The translations under genes were made by a program, and so were the position numbers. Below are positions 43,421-51,066 of a stretch of DNA of 64,000 nucleotides, piece after piece. The notes beneath the pieces were generated by a model that ran no database searches, had not been told where the DNA came from, and was given only the letters and a program-made list of their open reading frames with translations. How positions within the stretch are numbered: the first letter of the stretch is position 1; each line of letters opens with the position of its first letter. Source of the stretch: RGIG3701 sp964438515 (GTDB lineage: Bacteria; Planctomycetota; Planctomycetia; Pirellulales; Thermoguttaceae); NCBI GenBank assembly GCA_964438515.1, contig CAYTLK010000006.1:30676-94675 (forward strand), given 5' to 3'.

Positions 43421-46400
43421 TTATTTCATCATTCCTATGAGGCGTTCAAGCTCCCGGACGCGCTGGACTTGGGATCCTTTCGCGTTTTTCTTTGCGATGT
43501 TCAGCATCTGATTTGCATCAATTTTTTTCTTACGCTGAACGGCATCGGCTCCCATCTCAATGGCGCAATTGACGACCTCGCTGGCCGAAGACTGACCGCG
43601 CGCCGTTGGATTCGCTTTTGTAATCATCGAGAGACGATCCTGATACGTATCCTGCTGGAACCGGGACTGCTGCACGATCATCGCCTGATACGCCGTTTCA
43701 AAATACGAATTTTCCATCGCGATGCGGCACGCTTCCTCCGAAAGGACGTACGCTTCGTCGGCAGGACGATTTGAAGACTGGGAGAGTTTCAGGAACTTTT
43801 CCGCTTGTTTTGACTGCGCGTAGCGGTCTGTTTTTGCGTAATCCTTCGCGAATTCTTCCTTAATTTTTGCCAGCGCTTTTTCATGAGCGTCACCCGTTGG
43901 AACCTCTTGAGGCTCCATCGCAGGTTTATTTTTTCCGGAGCGAACGGTCTGAACGGCAGGTTTTCGACCGGAATCCACGAGCGGAACCTCCAGTTCCTGC
44001 ATGATTAAATCGATAGAGTCCGCATCAAAACCTTTCGTTTTGGCAGTTTCCCATAAAGTTTTGGCTTTTGCACGGTCTCCATCGGGAGCCATGGCGAGGT
44101 AGGTGCCGTAAAGGACGTAATCGTCTGGCGCTTTCAAAGCGTTCTGAACGAGATACGCGACGAGTTTCGGGTTGAGATCGTCCACGGTGTAGGTTTTATT
44201 GACGCCTTGTTCGCGGATAATAAGCCGACCTGGAGTCGATTCGACGATACCGATATCTTGACCGTCGATATTTACGGAGTTTCCAGGTGTGAACCCGCCC
44301 ATGTAATTTCCGACCCATGTAATAAACGTTTCCGTGTAGCTTGTCAGAGCGACAAGCCGATCCATTTCGTTCTTTTCTTCATCCGTCTGCGCAATTTTTT
44401 GAAGTGCGTCGAGGTTTCGTTTTACTTGCGGAATGCGTCTCCAACCGAGATCCTGACGGACTTGAGTCGTAATTTTTCTCCATTCTTCCTGATGGCGTTC
44501 TTGCTCTCGTTCCGCTTTTTCCTGCTCGGCCTTTTCTTTTTCTGCGGCTTCGTCGGTTTTTTTGGAGTCGCCGACGCCGTCACCGTCCGCATCACCGTTG
44601 CCGTCGCCTTTTGCTTTTTTACTTTTTTTGCCGGATTTCGAGGTTTTTTCCGAATCGTCAGCGGTTCCCGTTTTTTCGGAGGAATCGTCCGAGGCGTTTT
44701 CTTTCGGTTCGTCCGGAGTGTTTTGCGCGTCGGCTGCACCCTCTTCGGTTGCGGCGGCGGGTGGTTCCGACTCTGACAGAGCCTGATTCGTCATTGCTCC
44801 CAAACCGTTGATTCCGAACGTTTCGTAAATTTGATGAACCTCTTCGCGATCCTTTTCGTTTCCTTTTTCAAGTACTTCGTTCAGAATTTTTGTGCCAGTA
44901 TCCTTATCTCCTTCAGGCAGAATGAGTTGGAATGTCCCATAACCCTTCGCATGCTGCATGTTTCCTTTTTCGGCAAATTTTTTGTATTTGTCGCGATATA
45001 TAATGTCGTAGAGGTCGTATCCCTGCGCACGAGGAGACTTAAGCGAAAAGTCGATGTTTTTCCCTGCAATTCGGATTTTCGCGCTTCCATTTCCAGCCTC
45101 AACGACACCATATTCGCCGTCGCAAAGCTGTTTGAATGGTTCCATTTTATCCACACTGTCGCTGGCGTTTTTGTAAAATTCTTCTGCGTAATTCATAACC
45201 AGCTGCAGCTCGTTCAGACGTTTTGTGTTTTCCGGAGCGAGATTCATTGCGAACGATTTATTCAGTAATTTTCGCGCACCTTCAAAATCGAGATCCGTCA
45301 TCAAACGATAAATTTGCGCAAAATCCGGAACCTGGAAACCAGCGGAATCTATGGGTTTCAGTTTCTCTCCTTCATTCGCGGGAGGCGCAGCAACAGGCGC
45401 TGCGGCTGGTGCTGCTGTGTCGGGGATTGTCGGCGCTTTTGCGACAGTCGAATCCAAAGGATTGTTCAGCTGAACGGTCGAATTTCCATTTTCGTCAGTT
45501 CCCACCTCAATGACGGAGGGTGCATCGGAACCGCCGAATTTTTTCGCAACGGCTACTGCCAGAATGACGACGATTACGAGACCGACCAGAGCAATGATAT
45601 TTCGTACCATCGGACTTGGACCGCTGGATGTGCGGCGCCCTTTTGCGCTCTTGCTGTTGGAACGAGCCGGAGAGGACGAGGAAAATTTTGTGCCGGAAGA
45701 AGGACTTGATGAAGGGGTAAAAAGGGAAATTGAGTCTGAATTCTGCGCCGGACTTTGCGTCGGTACCGCTTGCGAAACTGCAGCCGTCGGTGGGAGGTTT
45801 TGCATGTTCTGCATCGGCTGCTGGGGCGAAACGGGGGCCGCAACTCCCTGCTGAGGGTACATCACCCCGCCGTACATGTTCTGCATCGGCTGCATTCCGG
45901 GCTGCATCCCCATCATCCCGGGCTGCATTCCCATCATCCCGGGCTGCATCCCCATCATTCCCGGCTGCATTCCCANNNNNNNNNNNNNNNNNNNNNNNNN
46001 NNNNNNNNNNNNNNNNNNNNNNNNNNNNNNNNNNNNNNNNNNNNNNNNNNNNNNNNNNNNNNNNNNNNNNNNNNNGGCTGCATTCCCATCATCCCGGGCT
46101 GCATCCCCATCATTCCCGGCTGCATTCCCATCATACCGGGCTGCATCCCCATCATACCGGGCTGCTGAACCTGTGCGGAAGACAGATCCTGCTGCGAATT
46201 CTCGGCGGGAGCCGCAACAGAGCCGAACGGAGGCGCCATTTGTCCGTAGTTTCCGTAATTGTTGGCCGCAGAACTGCTTCCGGCTGCGGGATGAGTCGCA
46301 TCGTAATCCGCCTTATATTTTGGGTTGCACAAGCAGTTTTTCGCGACCTGAATCTCAGTGAGGATCTGATTCCATTCCGGAAAATGACCTTCAGGCCCCA

Positions 46401-46554
46401 TTTTTTGGACTTTTGCCTGTAAATTTTCAGCTTGCTCGGCGATCTGTGCCACGTTTTTTTCACCGTGCTTAAGTCCCAGCAATTCATAATACGTGTCCGG
46501 TTTTTCTTTTCCCGTCAAACCGAGCCAGTACGAATAAGGATTAAATGCGCTCAC
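43421..46554 (-). CDS. J-like-domain membrane protein with GMMGMQP repeats, interrupted by a scaffold gap
   Basis: Two open parts, 46554-46076 and 45975-43421, belong to one gene: both carry the same 21-bp repeat (GMMGMQP) up to the N-run. GTG 46554 is the start, with GGAAGC upstream. Order: a J-like N-terminal domain (NPYSYWLGLTGKEKPDTYYE, ILTEIQVAKNCLCNPKYKAD, YD), the repeat tract, a Pro/Gln/Ser linker, one transmembrane helix (NIIALVGLVIVVILAVAVA), two repeated TPR-like or helical modules (each beginning near QIYRLMTDLDFEGARKLL and WRRIPQVKRNLDALQK) that share a beta-rich GYD/VNIDG block, and a Lys/Glu and Gly/Asp-rich spacer between them. Similar J-like domains open many planctomycete proteins. 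Function is unknown; it may be a scaffold with a cytoplasmic N-terminus. Confidence 0.75.
45890..46165 (-). repeat. 21-bp coding tandem repeat spanning the scaffold gap
   Basis: About three full units left of the gap and four right of it, each encoding GMMGMQP, alternate between two near-identical codon versions. The repeat probably caused the assembly break. Confidence 0.85.
45976..46075. other. Scaffold gap of 100 N
   Basis: Exactly 100 unknown bases inside the repeat. Joining the two frames requires a gap length of 2 modulo 3, which 100 is not, so 100 is a placeholder. Confidence 0.9.
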
Positions 46555-46589
46555 TGTTTTGCTTCCAGAATGAATGTTATACTTAATTC

Positions 46590-46621
46590 AAGTGTGCGGA
46601 GCGACGACTCCACTAACACTT
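46590..46621 (-). promoter_or_regulatory. Hairpin in the leader of the J-like gene
   Basis: AAGTGT..GGAG pairs with CTCC..ACACTT around TCGTCG, 36 bp upstream of GTG 46554. Its role is unknown. Confidence 0.35.
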
Positions 46622-46824
46622 AAAGAACTCTAACATAAATTATAACTGTACTTTGTTTTTATGCAAGTGCGTTTCCCATTATTTTGAAATCTTTTTTAAA
46701 ATTTTTCAGAAATTTTGTAAAAAATACACTTTTTGTGATTCTGCATACGGTGGTTGAGGGACGCTGGGAGGGGGGAAAAGCTTCTGCAATACCGTCTTGT
46801 CGGCGTGGAAAAACATTTTGAAGG

Positions 46825-46931
46825 TTTTATACTCGACGCATTTTGAAATTTTCTCTTCTCCATCGTTATCCGATTGCGAAACGACCTCTTTTACGTTGCC
46901 CGAAACGAAATTTTTGTGGAATCTGCATGGA
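46825..46931 (+). repeat. Palindromic intergenic element, copy D (right end worn)
   Basis: Left end TTTTATACTCGACGCATTTT is well kept; the middle GCGAAACGAC and the right block ACGAAATTTTTGTGGAATC match copies B and C; the terminal GTATAAA is lost. It ends 114 bp before pyrB. Confidence 0.7.
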
Positions 46932-46966
46932 ATCTCTGTGGAATTTGTCTATTTCGAGAAAATTTC

Positions 46967-46986
46967 AGCCGGGGGGGCTTTTTTTC
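46967..46986 (+). terminator. Weak terminator-like sequence in the pyrB leader
   Basis: AGCC-GGGGG-GGCT followed by seven T. The stem has only 4 bp, so it is weak. It lies 60 bp upstream of pyrB. Confidence 0.25.
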
Positions 46987-47045
46987 CTCGGAAAAATTGA
47001 TAGAATATAAGAAATATGAACATCATCCAACAACGAGGTTGAAAT

Positions 47046-48032
47046 ATGTTTACAGATTTACCCGAACTTGGGGAGTTTCCTGAAGGCTGGAAACAAAAAC
47101 ATCTGTTGGGTCTGGAGGATCTGACCCGAGATGAACTCAATATTCTGCTTGATCAAGCACAGGTTTTTCGTAACGCATTTGACGAAGGCCGTCGTAAATT
47201 CTCCATTCTGACCGGCAGCACAAGCGTGACTCTTTTTTTCGAAAATTCTACCCGTACCCGAACGAGTTTTACTCTCGCAGCCCAGCGTCTCGGCGCAACG
47301 TGCGTTGCTTTTGCCGCCTCTACAAGCAGCTTGAGCAAGGGGGAATCCATCGTCGATACGGCACGAAATCTCGAAGCAATGGGGTGCGAATCCATGGTGG
47401 TGCGCCATTGTACCCCTGGAATCCCCCATCTTTTGGCAAAAAGCGTCGATTGTTCCATTATTAATGCGGGCGACGGCGCGCATGAACATCCGACGCAAGG
47501 ATTGCTCGACATTTTGACGATGCGTCAGCATTTGGGGTCGCTCGAAGGAAAAACGGTGGGGATCGTCGGCGACATCGCCCACAGCCGCGTCGCTCGTTCC
47601 AACGCATGGGGGCTGAAAAAACTCGGCGCGCACGTGATTGTTTGCGGCCCATCGACGCTCGTTTCGCATTATTGGGAGGAAATGGGCGTCGAATACTCCC
47701 ATTCTTTGGACGCCATTCTGCCGCGCGTCGATGTTCTGAACATGCTGCGAATTCAGTTTGAACGACAATTCACGAGTCCTTTTCCTTCTATCCGCGAATA
47801 CTCCCTCCTCTTTGGAATGAACGGCGAACGACTTCGACGCGGAAAAAAAGAATTGCTTGTGATTGCGCCCGGCCCCATCAATCGCGGGGTTGAACTCACT
47901 CCGGATGTGGCGGACGGTCCGCAAAGCGCGATTCTTGCACAGGTTTCAAACGGTCTCGCTGTACGTATGGCGGTTTTCTGGCTCACTGACGGCGCTCGGA
48001 AACGACTTAAAAACATTCAAAACAAGGATTAA
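47046..48032 (+). CDS. pyrB: Aspartate carbamoyltransferase catalytic subunit
   Basis: The protein has 328 residues. It joins carbamoyl phosphate and aspartate in pyrimidine synthesis. GAGGTTG precedes ATG by 5 bases. Carbamoyl-phosphate loop FENSTRTRTSFTLAAQRLGA, SSLSKGESIVDTARNLEAM, RHCTPGIPHLLA, INAGDGAHEHPTQGLLDILTM and the Asp-binding MLRIQFERQF are present. N-terminal text LLGLEDLTRDELNILLDQA is normal. No pyrI is adjacent, as in many non-enteric bacteria. The stop overlaps the pyrC start by one base, so the two are translationally coupled. Confidence 0.97.
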   Translation: MFTDLPELGEFPEGWKQKHLLGLEDLTRDELNILLDQAQVFRNAFDEGRRKFSILTGSTSVTLFFENSTRTRTSFTLAAQRLGATCVAFAASTSSLSKGESIVDTARNLEAMGCESMVVRHCTPGIPHLLAKSVDCSIINAGDGAHEHPTQGLLDILTMRQHLGSLEGKTVGIVGDIAHSRVARSNAWGLKKLGAHVIVCGPSTLVSHYWEEMGVEYSHSLDAILPRVDVLNMLRIQFERQFTSPFPSIREYSLLFGMNGERLRRGKKELLVIAPGPINRGVELTPDVADGPQSAILAQVSNGLAVRMAVFWLTDGARKRLKNIQNKD

Positions 48033-49318
48033 TGTACAATATGCAAAGCGTTTTGATTCGGGATGGGCGCGTCATCGACCCATCGCAGAACATGGATTGC
48101 GTCACGAACGTCCTCATTGAAAATGGGCGAATTACGGGGTTTGGTCTGGCTCCGACGGGACGGGAACGCGAGATTGACGCTTCGGGAAAGATCGTCGCGC
48201 CGGGATTCGTGGATTTGCACACCCATTTGCGGGAACCGGGGTTTGAGGAAAGCGAAACGATTTTCACCGGAACCGACGCGGCTCTCAATGGCGGTTACAC
48301 CTCCATTTGCTGCATTCCGAACACGAATCCTCCGATCGACACGCCCGCAGACGTGGAATTCATACAGGACCAAGCATCGCGCGCCGACCACTGCAATGTT
48401 TTCGTCATTGGGTGCATCAGCAAAGGGCGCGAAGGCGTCGAATTATGCGAGATGGGACATTTGGCCCGAAAAGGGGTCGTGGGGTTCAGCGATGATGGTT
48501 CCGACATCGAAAACTCGGAACTGCTGCGGAGGGCGTTTGAATACGCGAAGATGTTTCATTTGCCGATTATGTGCCACACGGAAGATAAAAATCTCGCAAA
48601 TCGCGGCGTGATGAACGAAGGACTCGTTGCGACGCGTCTTGGACTGCGTGGAATTCCGACGCTTGCGGAAGATGTAATGACGGCCCGCGCGATTATGCTC
48701 GCGGAATATACGAAAGGTCGGCTGCATTTGATGCACATTTCGACCGCAAAAGGTGTGGAACTCATTCGGGAAGCGAAACGCAATGGGGTTCATGTGACGG
48801 CCGAAGTGACGCCGCACCATCTGACGCTGACGGATGATTTGCTGGAATCGTTCGATACAAATTTGAAGATGGCGCCGCCGCTGCGCACGCGTTCGGACGT
48901 GGACGCCTGCATTAATGGGCTGCTGGATGGAACTCTCGATTGCGTTTCAACCGACCACGCGCCGCATTCCGCAGAAAAAAAACAGAGAGAAATCGACCTT
49001 GCGCCTTTCGGAATCGTGGGGCTGGAAACGTCGCTCGCCGTGCTGAACACGTCACTTGTGAAAACTGGACGTATTTCATGGCCGCAGCTCATCGAAAAGA
49101 TGGCGTGCGCCCCCGCTCGAATCATTCAGCAGCAGAAAGGGACGCTGGCGATCGGTGCGGATGCGGATGTGGTGATTATTGATCCGGAAATGCGTTGGAC
49201 GGTGACGCCCGATGAATTTCGTTCAAAAAGTAGCAACAGTCCTTGGTTGGGGTGCGAACTGGAAGGACGAGCCGTCTGCGTCCTTGTGAATGGAAGAATT
49301 CGAATGTTGCGACGATAA
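48032..49318 (+). CDS. pyrC: Dihydroorotase
   Basis: The protein has 428 residues and cyclises carbamoyl aspartate to dihydroorotate. It starts at ATG 48032, sharing the A of the pyrB TAA stop (TAATG). Metal-binding HxH in VDLHTHLREPGFEESETI, TSICCIPNTNPPIDTP, HTEDKNL, LMHISTAKGVELIREA, EVTPHHLTLTDD, and catalytic Asp in STDHAPHSAEKKQREID. The length and the motifs place it with the class I, PyrC/AllB-like dihydroorotases that often pair with PyrB. This two-gene unit is the usual core of bacterial pyrimidine operons. Confidence 0.97.
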   Translation: MYNMQSVLIRDGRVIDPSQNMDCVTNVLIENGRITGFGLAPTGREREIDASGKIVAPGFVDLHTHLREPGFEESETIFTGTDAALNGGYTSICCIPNTNPPIDTPADVEFIQDQASRADHCNVFVIGCISKGREGVELCEMGHLARKGVVGFSDDGSDIENSELLRRAFEYAKMFHLPIMCHTEDKNLANRGVMNEGLVATRLGLRGIPTLAEDVMTARAIMLAEYTKGRLHLMHISTAKGVELIREAKRNGVHVTAEVTPHHLTLTDDLLESFDTNLKMAPPLRTRSDVDACINGLLDGTLDCVSTDHAPHSAEKKQREIDLAPFGIVGLETSLAVLNTSLVKTGRISWPQLIEKMACAPARIIQQQKGTLAIGADADVVIIDPEMRWTVTPDEFRSKSSNSPWLGCELEGRAVCVLVNGRIRMLRR

Positions 49319-49327
49319 ACCGACATC

Positions 49328-49387
49328 AAAAATCATTTGCGGGAAACCGATGCAGCTGAAAATCAGGTGCGGAAATCAATGCGGCTG
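49328..49387 (+). repeat. Tandem duplication (about 29 bp x2) at the start of the Cys/His membrane protein gene
   Basis: Copies AAAATCATTTGCGGGAAAC.. and AAAATCAGGTGCGGAAATC.. each end in TG-rich GC.GCTG. The second copy supplies the start codon at 49379 and its weak SD. Confidence 0.6.
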
Positions 49388-49831
49388 AAAAACACAGGAA
49401 CAATCACGACAGAATCTCTTTTTCGGCGTTGTTTTGAACGATGTCGACGGGCAGTTTCGTGGCTGTTGCTTGTGGTTTTCGGGTTCCTTTCCTTTTTTGG
49501 AATGGGTTTGCATTGCTTGGCCCCTCATTTTGTCTGTTCTTGTCACGAATTTCATCATTTTGAATCCATAAAATCAGCCTCCGCTTCATCTCACGAGGCC
49601 GGAAAAGCTGAAAATTTCTTTTTATCGTCCCCTCCTCATTCCGAATCCGCTTCTGCTTCTGAATCCTGCATCATCTGCACCTTCTGTCAGATGTGCAAAA
49701 CCGTTTTGACCGCGCAAAAAACCGTCGTTTTCGAGGTGGTTTTCGAGCGGTTTATTTCTTTCTCAAGCACTCATTTATTTTCTCGCGCGTTTCGAACGTA
49801 TTCCACGCGAGCACCTCCGTTTTCCTTCTGA
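49379..49831 (+). CDS. Small Cys/His-rich membrane protein, possibly DUF2946-like
   Basis: The protein has 150 residues from ATG 49379 (a TTG start at 49337 is also possible; the SD is weak in both). One transmembrane helix (SWLLLVVFGFLSFFGMGLHCL) is followed by a His/Ser region (CSCHEFHHFES, SPPHSES), then CIICTFCQMC, a second weaker hydrophobic stretch and the end STRAPP. The Cys pairs and the RAPP-like end recall DUF2946 proteins that accompany metal transporters, but the match is by eye and weak. It follows pyrC by 60 bp on the same strand. Confidence 0.45.
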   Translation: MRLKNTGTITTESLFRRCFERCRRAVSWLLLVVFGFLSFFGMGLHCLAPHFVCSCHEFHHFESIKSASASSHEAGKAENFFLSSPPHSESASASESCIICTFCQMCKTVLTAQKTVVFEVVFERFISFSSTHLFSRAFRTYSTRAPPFSF

Positions 49832-49912
49832 ATTCTTGCTTTTCTGAGAAATAATTCCTGAAAATTTACGAAAACTAATGAAACGGGGGACGAATTCCCC
49901 GATGGAGGAAAT

Positions 49913-49978
49913 ATGCACACATACAATGAAAATATGTACACATGCAATGAAAATGGGTACATGTATAATGAAGATATG
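49913..49978 (+). repeat. 21-bp tandem repeat in the prepilin leader
   Basis: Three in-phase 21-bp copies of the form ACACATRYAATGAAAATRKGT span about 49916-49978, with a related fourth piece (AATTTAATGAAAATAAGTAC) at 50004-50023. Confidence 0.8.
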
Positions 49979-50953
49979 TACGAACTTTTTGGAAAAATAT
50001 TTGAATTTAATGAAAATAAGTACGTTTTAAAACGAAACAGGTACACAAAAGGATTCACGCTTGTGGAACTTTTGGTGGTGATTGCGATTATTGGAATGTT
50101 GGCGGGATTGCTGCTTCCGGCGGTTCAGCAGGCTCGAGAGGCGGCGCGACGGATGCAGTGTTCGAATAATCTGAAACAAATCGGTTTGGCGCTGCACAAT
50201 CATGAGGTTGGAATGCGTTACTTTCCGGCCGCCTGGGAGGGGTACGACGACGGGGCGCCGTGTCCCTTCGGAGATCCGGGCTGGGGTTGGGCCGCGATGC
50301 TTTTGCCGTACATGGAACAGCAGAATTTGCAGAATTTGTGCAATTTAGACCGTTCTGTCGGTGATGCGTCCAACACAGACGCACGTGAAACATTTATTCC
50401 CTTTTTTTCCTGTCCGAGCGATGCGGCTCCGCTGAAAGCCTTCGCGCTCGACGAGTCGGGAATTGAAGAAGGTGAGGAGGAAGAAGAGGGAGACGGACAC
50501 GCACACGGTTCCTCCAGTTCGGAGTCGGTTTACGGCACTTCCAGCTACGCGGCGTCTTACGGAACGACGAGCATTCATGAAGCAGAAGAAGGAACGACTT
50601 TTCGCAGCAACGGCGCGTTTTACCACAACAGCCGCCTCACGCCAGCCGCCTTCCGAGACGGTTTGAGCAATACGATTTTCTGCGGCGAGCGCGCCTGTTC
50701 GAAGCGTCATTACTCCACTTGGGTGGGGATGCCGCCCGGAGACGCCTGTTTTCCGGCACTCGTCGTCGGGTCGTTTCATGCGGGATTTCAATCTACGGGT
50801 GAAGAACATGGTTTTTCGAGCGAGCATTCCGGCGGTGCAAATTTCGTCTTTGGAGACGGTTCCGTCCATTTTTTATCGAAAGGAATCGACGAGACCGCAG
50901 TTCAAGCTCTCTCAACCCGTGTGGGACAGGAAATCCTTCAGTATGAATTCTAA
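49913..50953 (+). CDS. DUF1559 prepilin-like protein with an unusually long repeated leader
   Basis: The protein has 346 residues. GGAGG stands 4 bases before ATG 49913, which supports this start. The first 46 residues consist of three NEN/YNE-type units encoded by a 21-bp DNA repeat plus a further related unit, ending in RYTKG before FTLVELLVVIAIIGMLAGLL. Family text AVQQAREAARRMQCSNNLKQ and the end AGFQ..EHSGGANFVFGDGSVHFL are present. A Glu/Gly/His/Ser-rich insert (EEGEEEEEGDGHAHG) lies near residue 183. Normal prepilin leaders have under 15 residues. It should be cleaved after the Gly of TKG and assembled into a pseudopilus-like structure. Confidence 0.88.
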   Translation: MHTYNENMYTCNENGYMYNEDMYELFGKIFEFNENKYVLKRNRYTKGFTLVELLVVIAIIGMLAGLLLPAVQQAREAARRMQCSNNLKQIGLALHNHEVGMRYFPAAWEGYDDGAPCPFGDPGWGWAAMLLPYMEQQNLQNLCNLDRSVGDASNTDARETFIPFFSCPSDAAPLKAFALDESGIEEGEEEEEGDGHAHGSSSSESVYGTSSYAASYGTTSIHEAEEGTTFRSNGAFYHNSRLTPAAFRDGLSNTIFCGERACSKRHYSTWVGMPPGDACFPALVVGSFHAGFQSTGEEHGFSSEHSGGANFVFGDGSVHFLSKGIDETAVQALSTRVGQEILQYEF

Positions 50954-50979
50954 AATATAGAATAGAACTAAATATAGAG

Positions 50980-51020
50980 AAGATAGGAAGAATACATGTG
51001 TGACAAATTCTTCCTATCTT
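50980..51020. terminator. Bidirectional hairpin between the prepilin gene and the DUF4838 gene
   Basis: AAGATAGGAAGAAT / ATTCTTCCTATCTT is a perfect 14-bp inverted repeat with a 13-base loop between convergent genes. It has no clear T-run. Confidence 0.7.
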
Positions 51021-51066
51021 TCGCAGATATTCAACCTGTTCGTTTAAATTATCCATTGATAATGAT

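Larger units (their letters stand above)
46555..47045. other. 491-bp divergent intergenic region upstream of pyrB
   Basis: It holds a leader hairpin for the J-like gene (46590-46621), palindromic element copy D (46825-46931) and a G/C-then-T tract (46967-46986). No gene seen. Confidence 0.6.

Noticed and set aside
45730..46422. A plus-strand frame reading across the N gap
   Set aside because: It depends on the unknown bases and is antisense to the GMMGMQP repeat; its Pro/Ser/Phe text only mirrors the repeat.
49771..50058. Minus-strand frame rich in Tyr, Phe and Ser over the prepilin leader
   Set aside because: It is the antisense of the 21-bp repeat and has no RBS.
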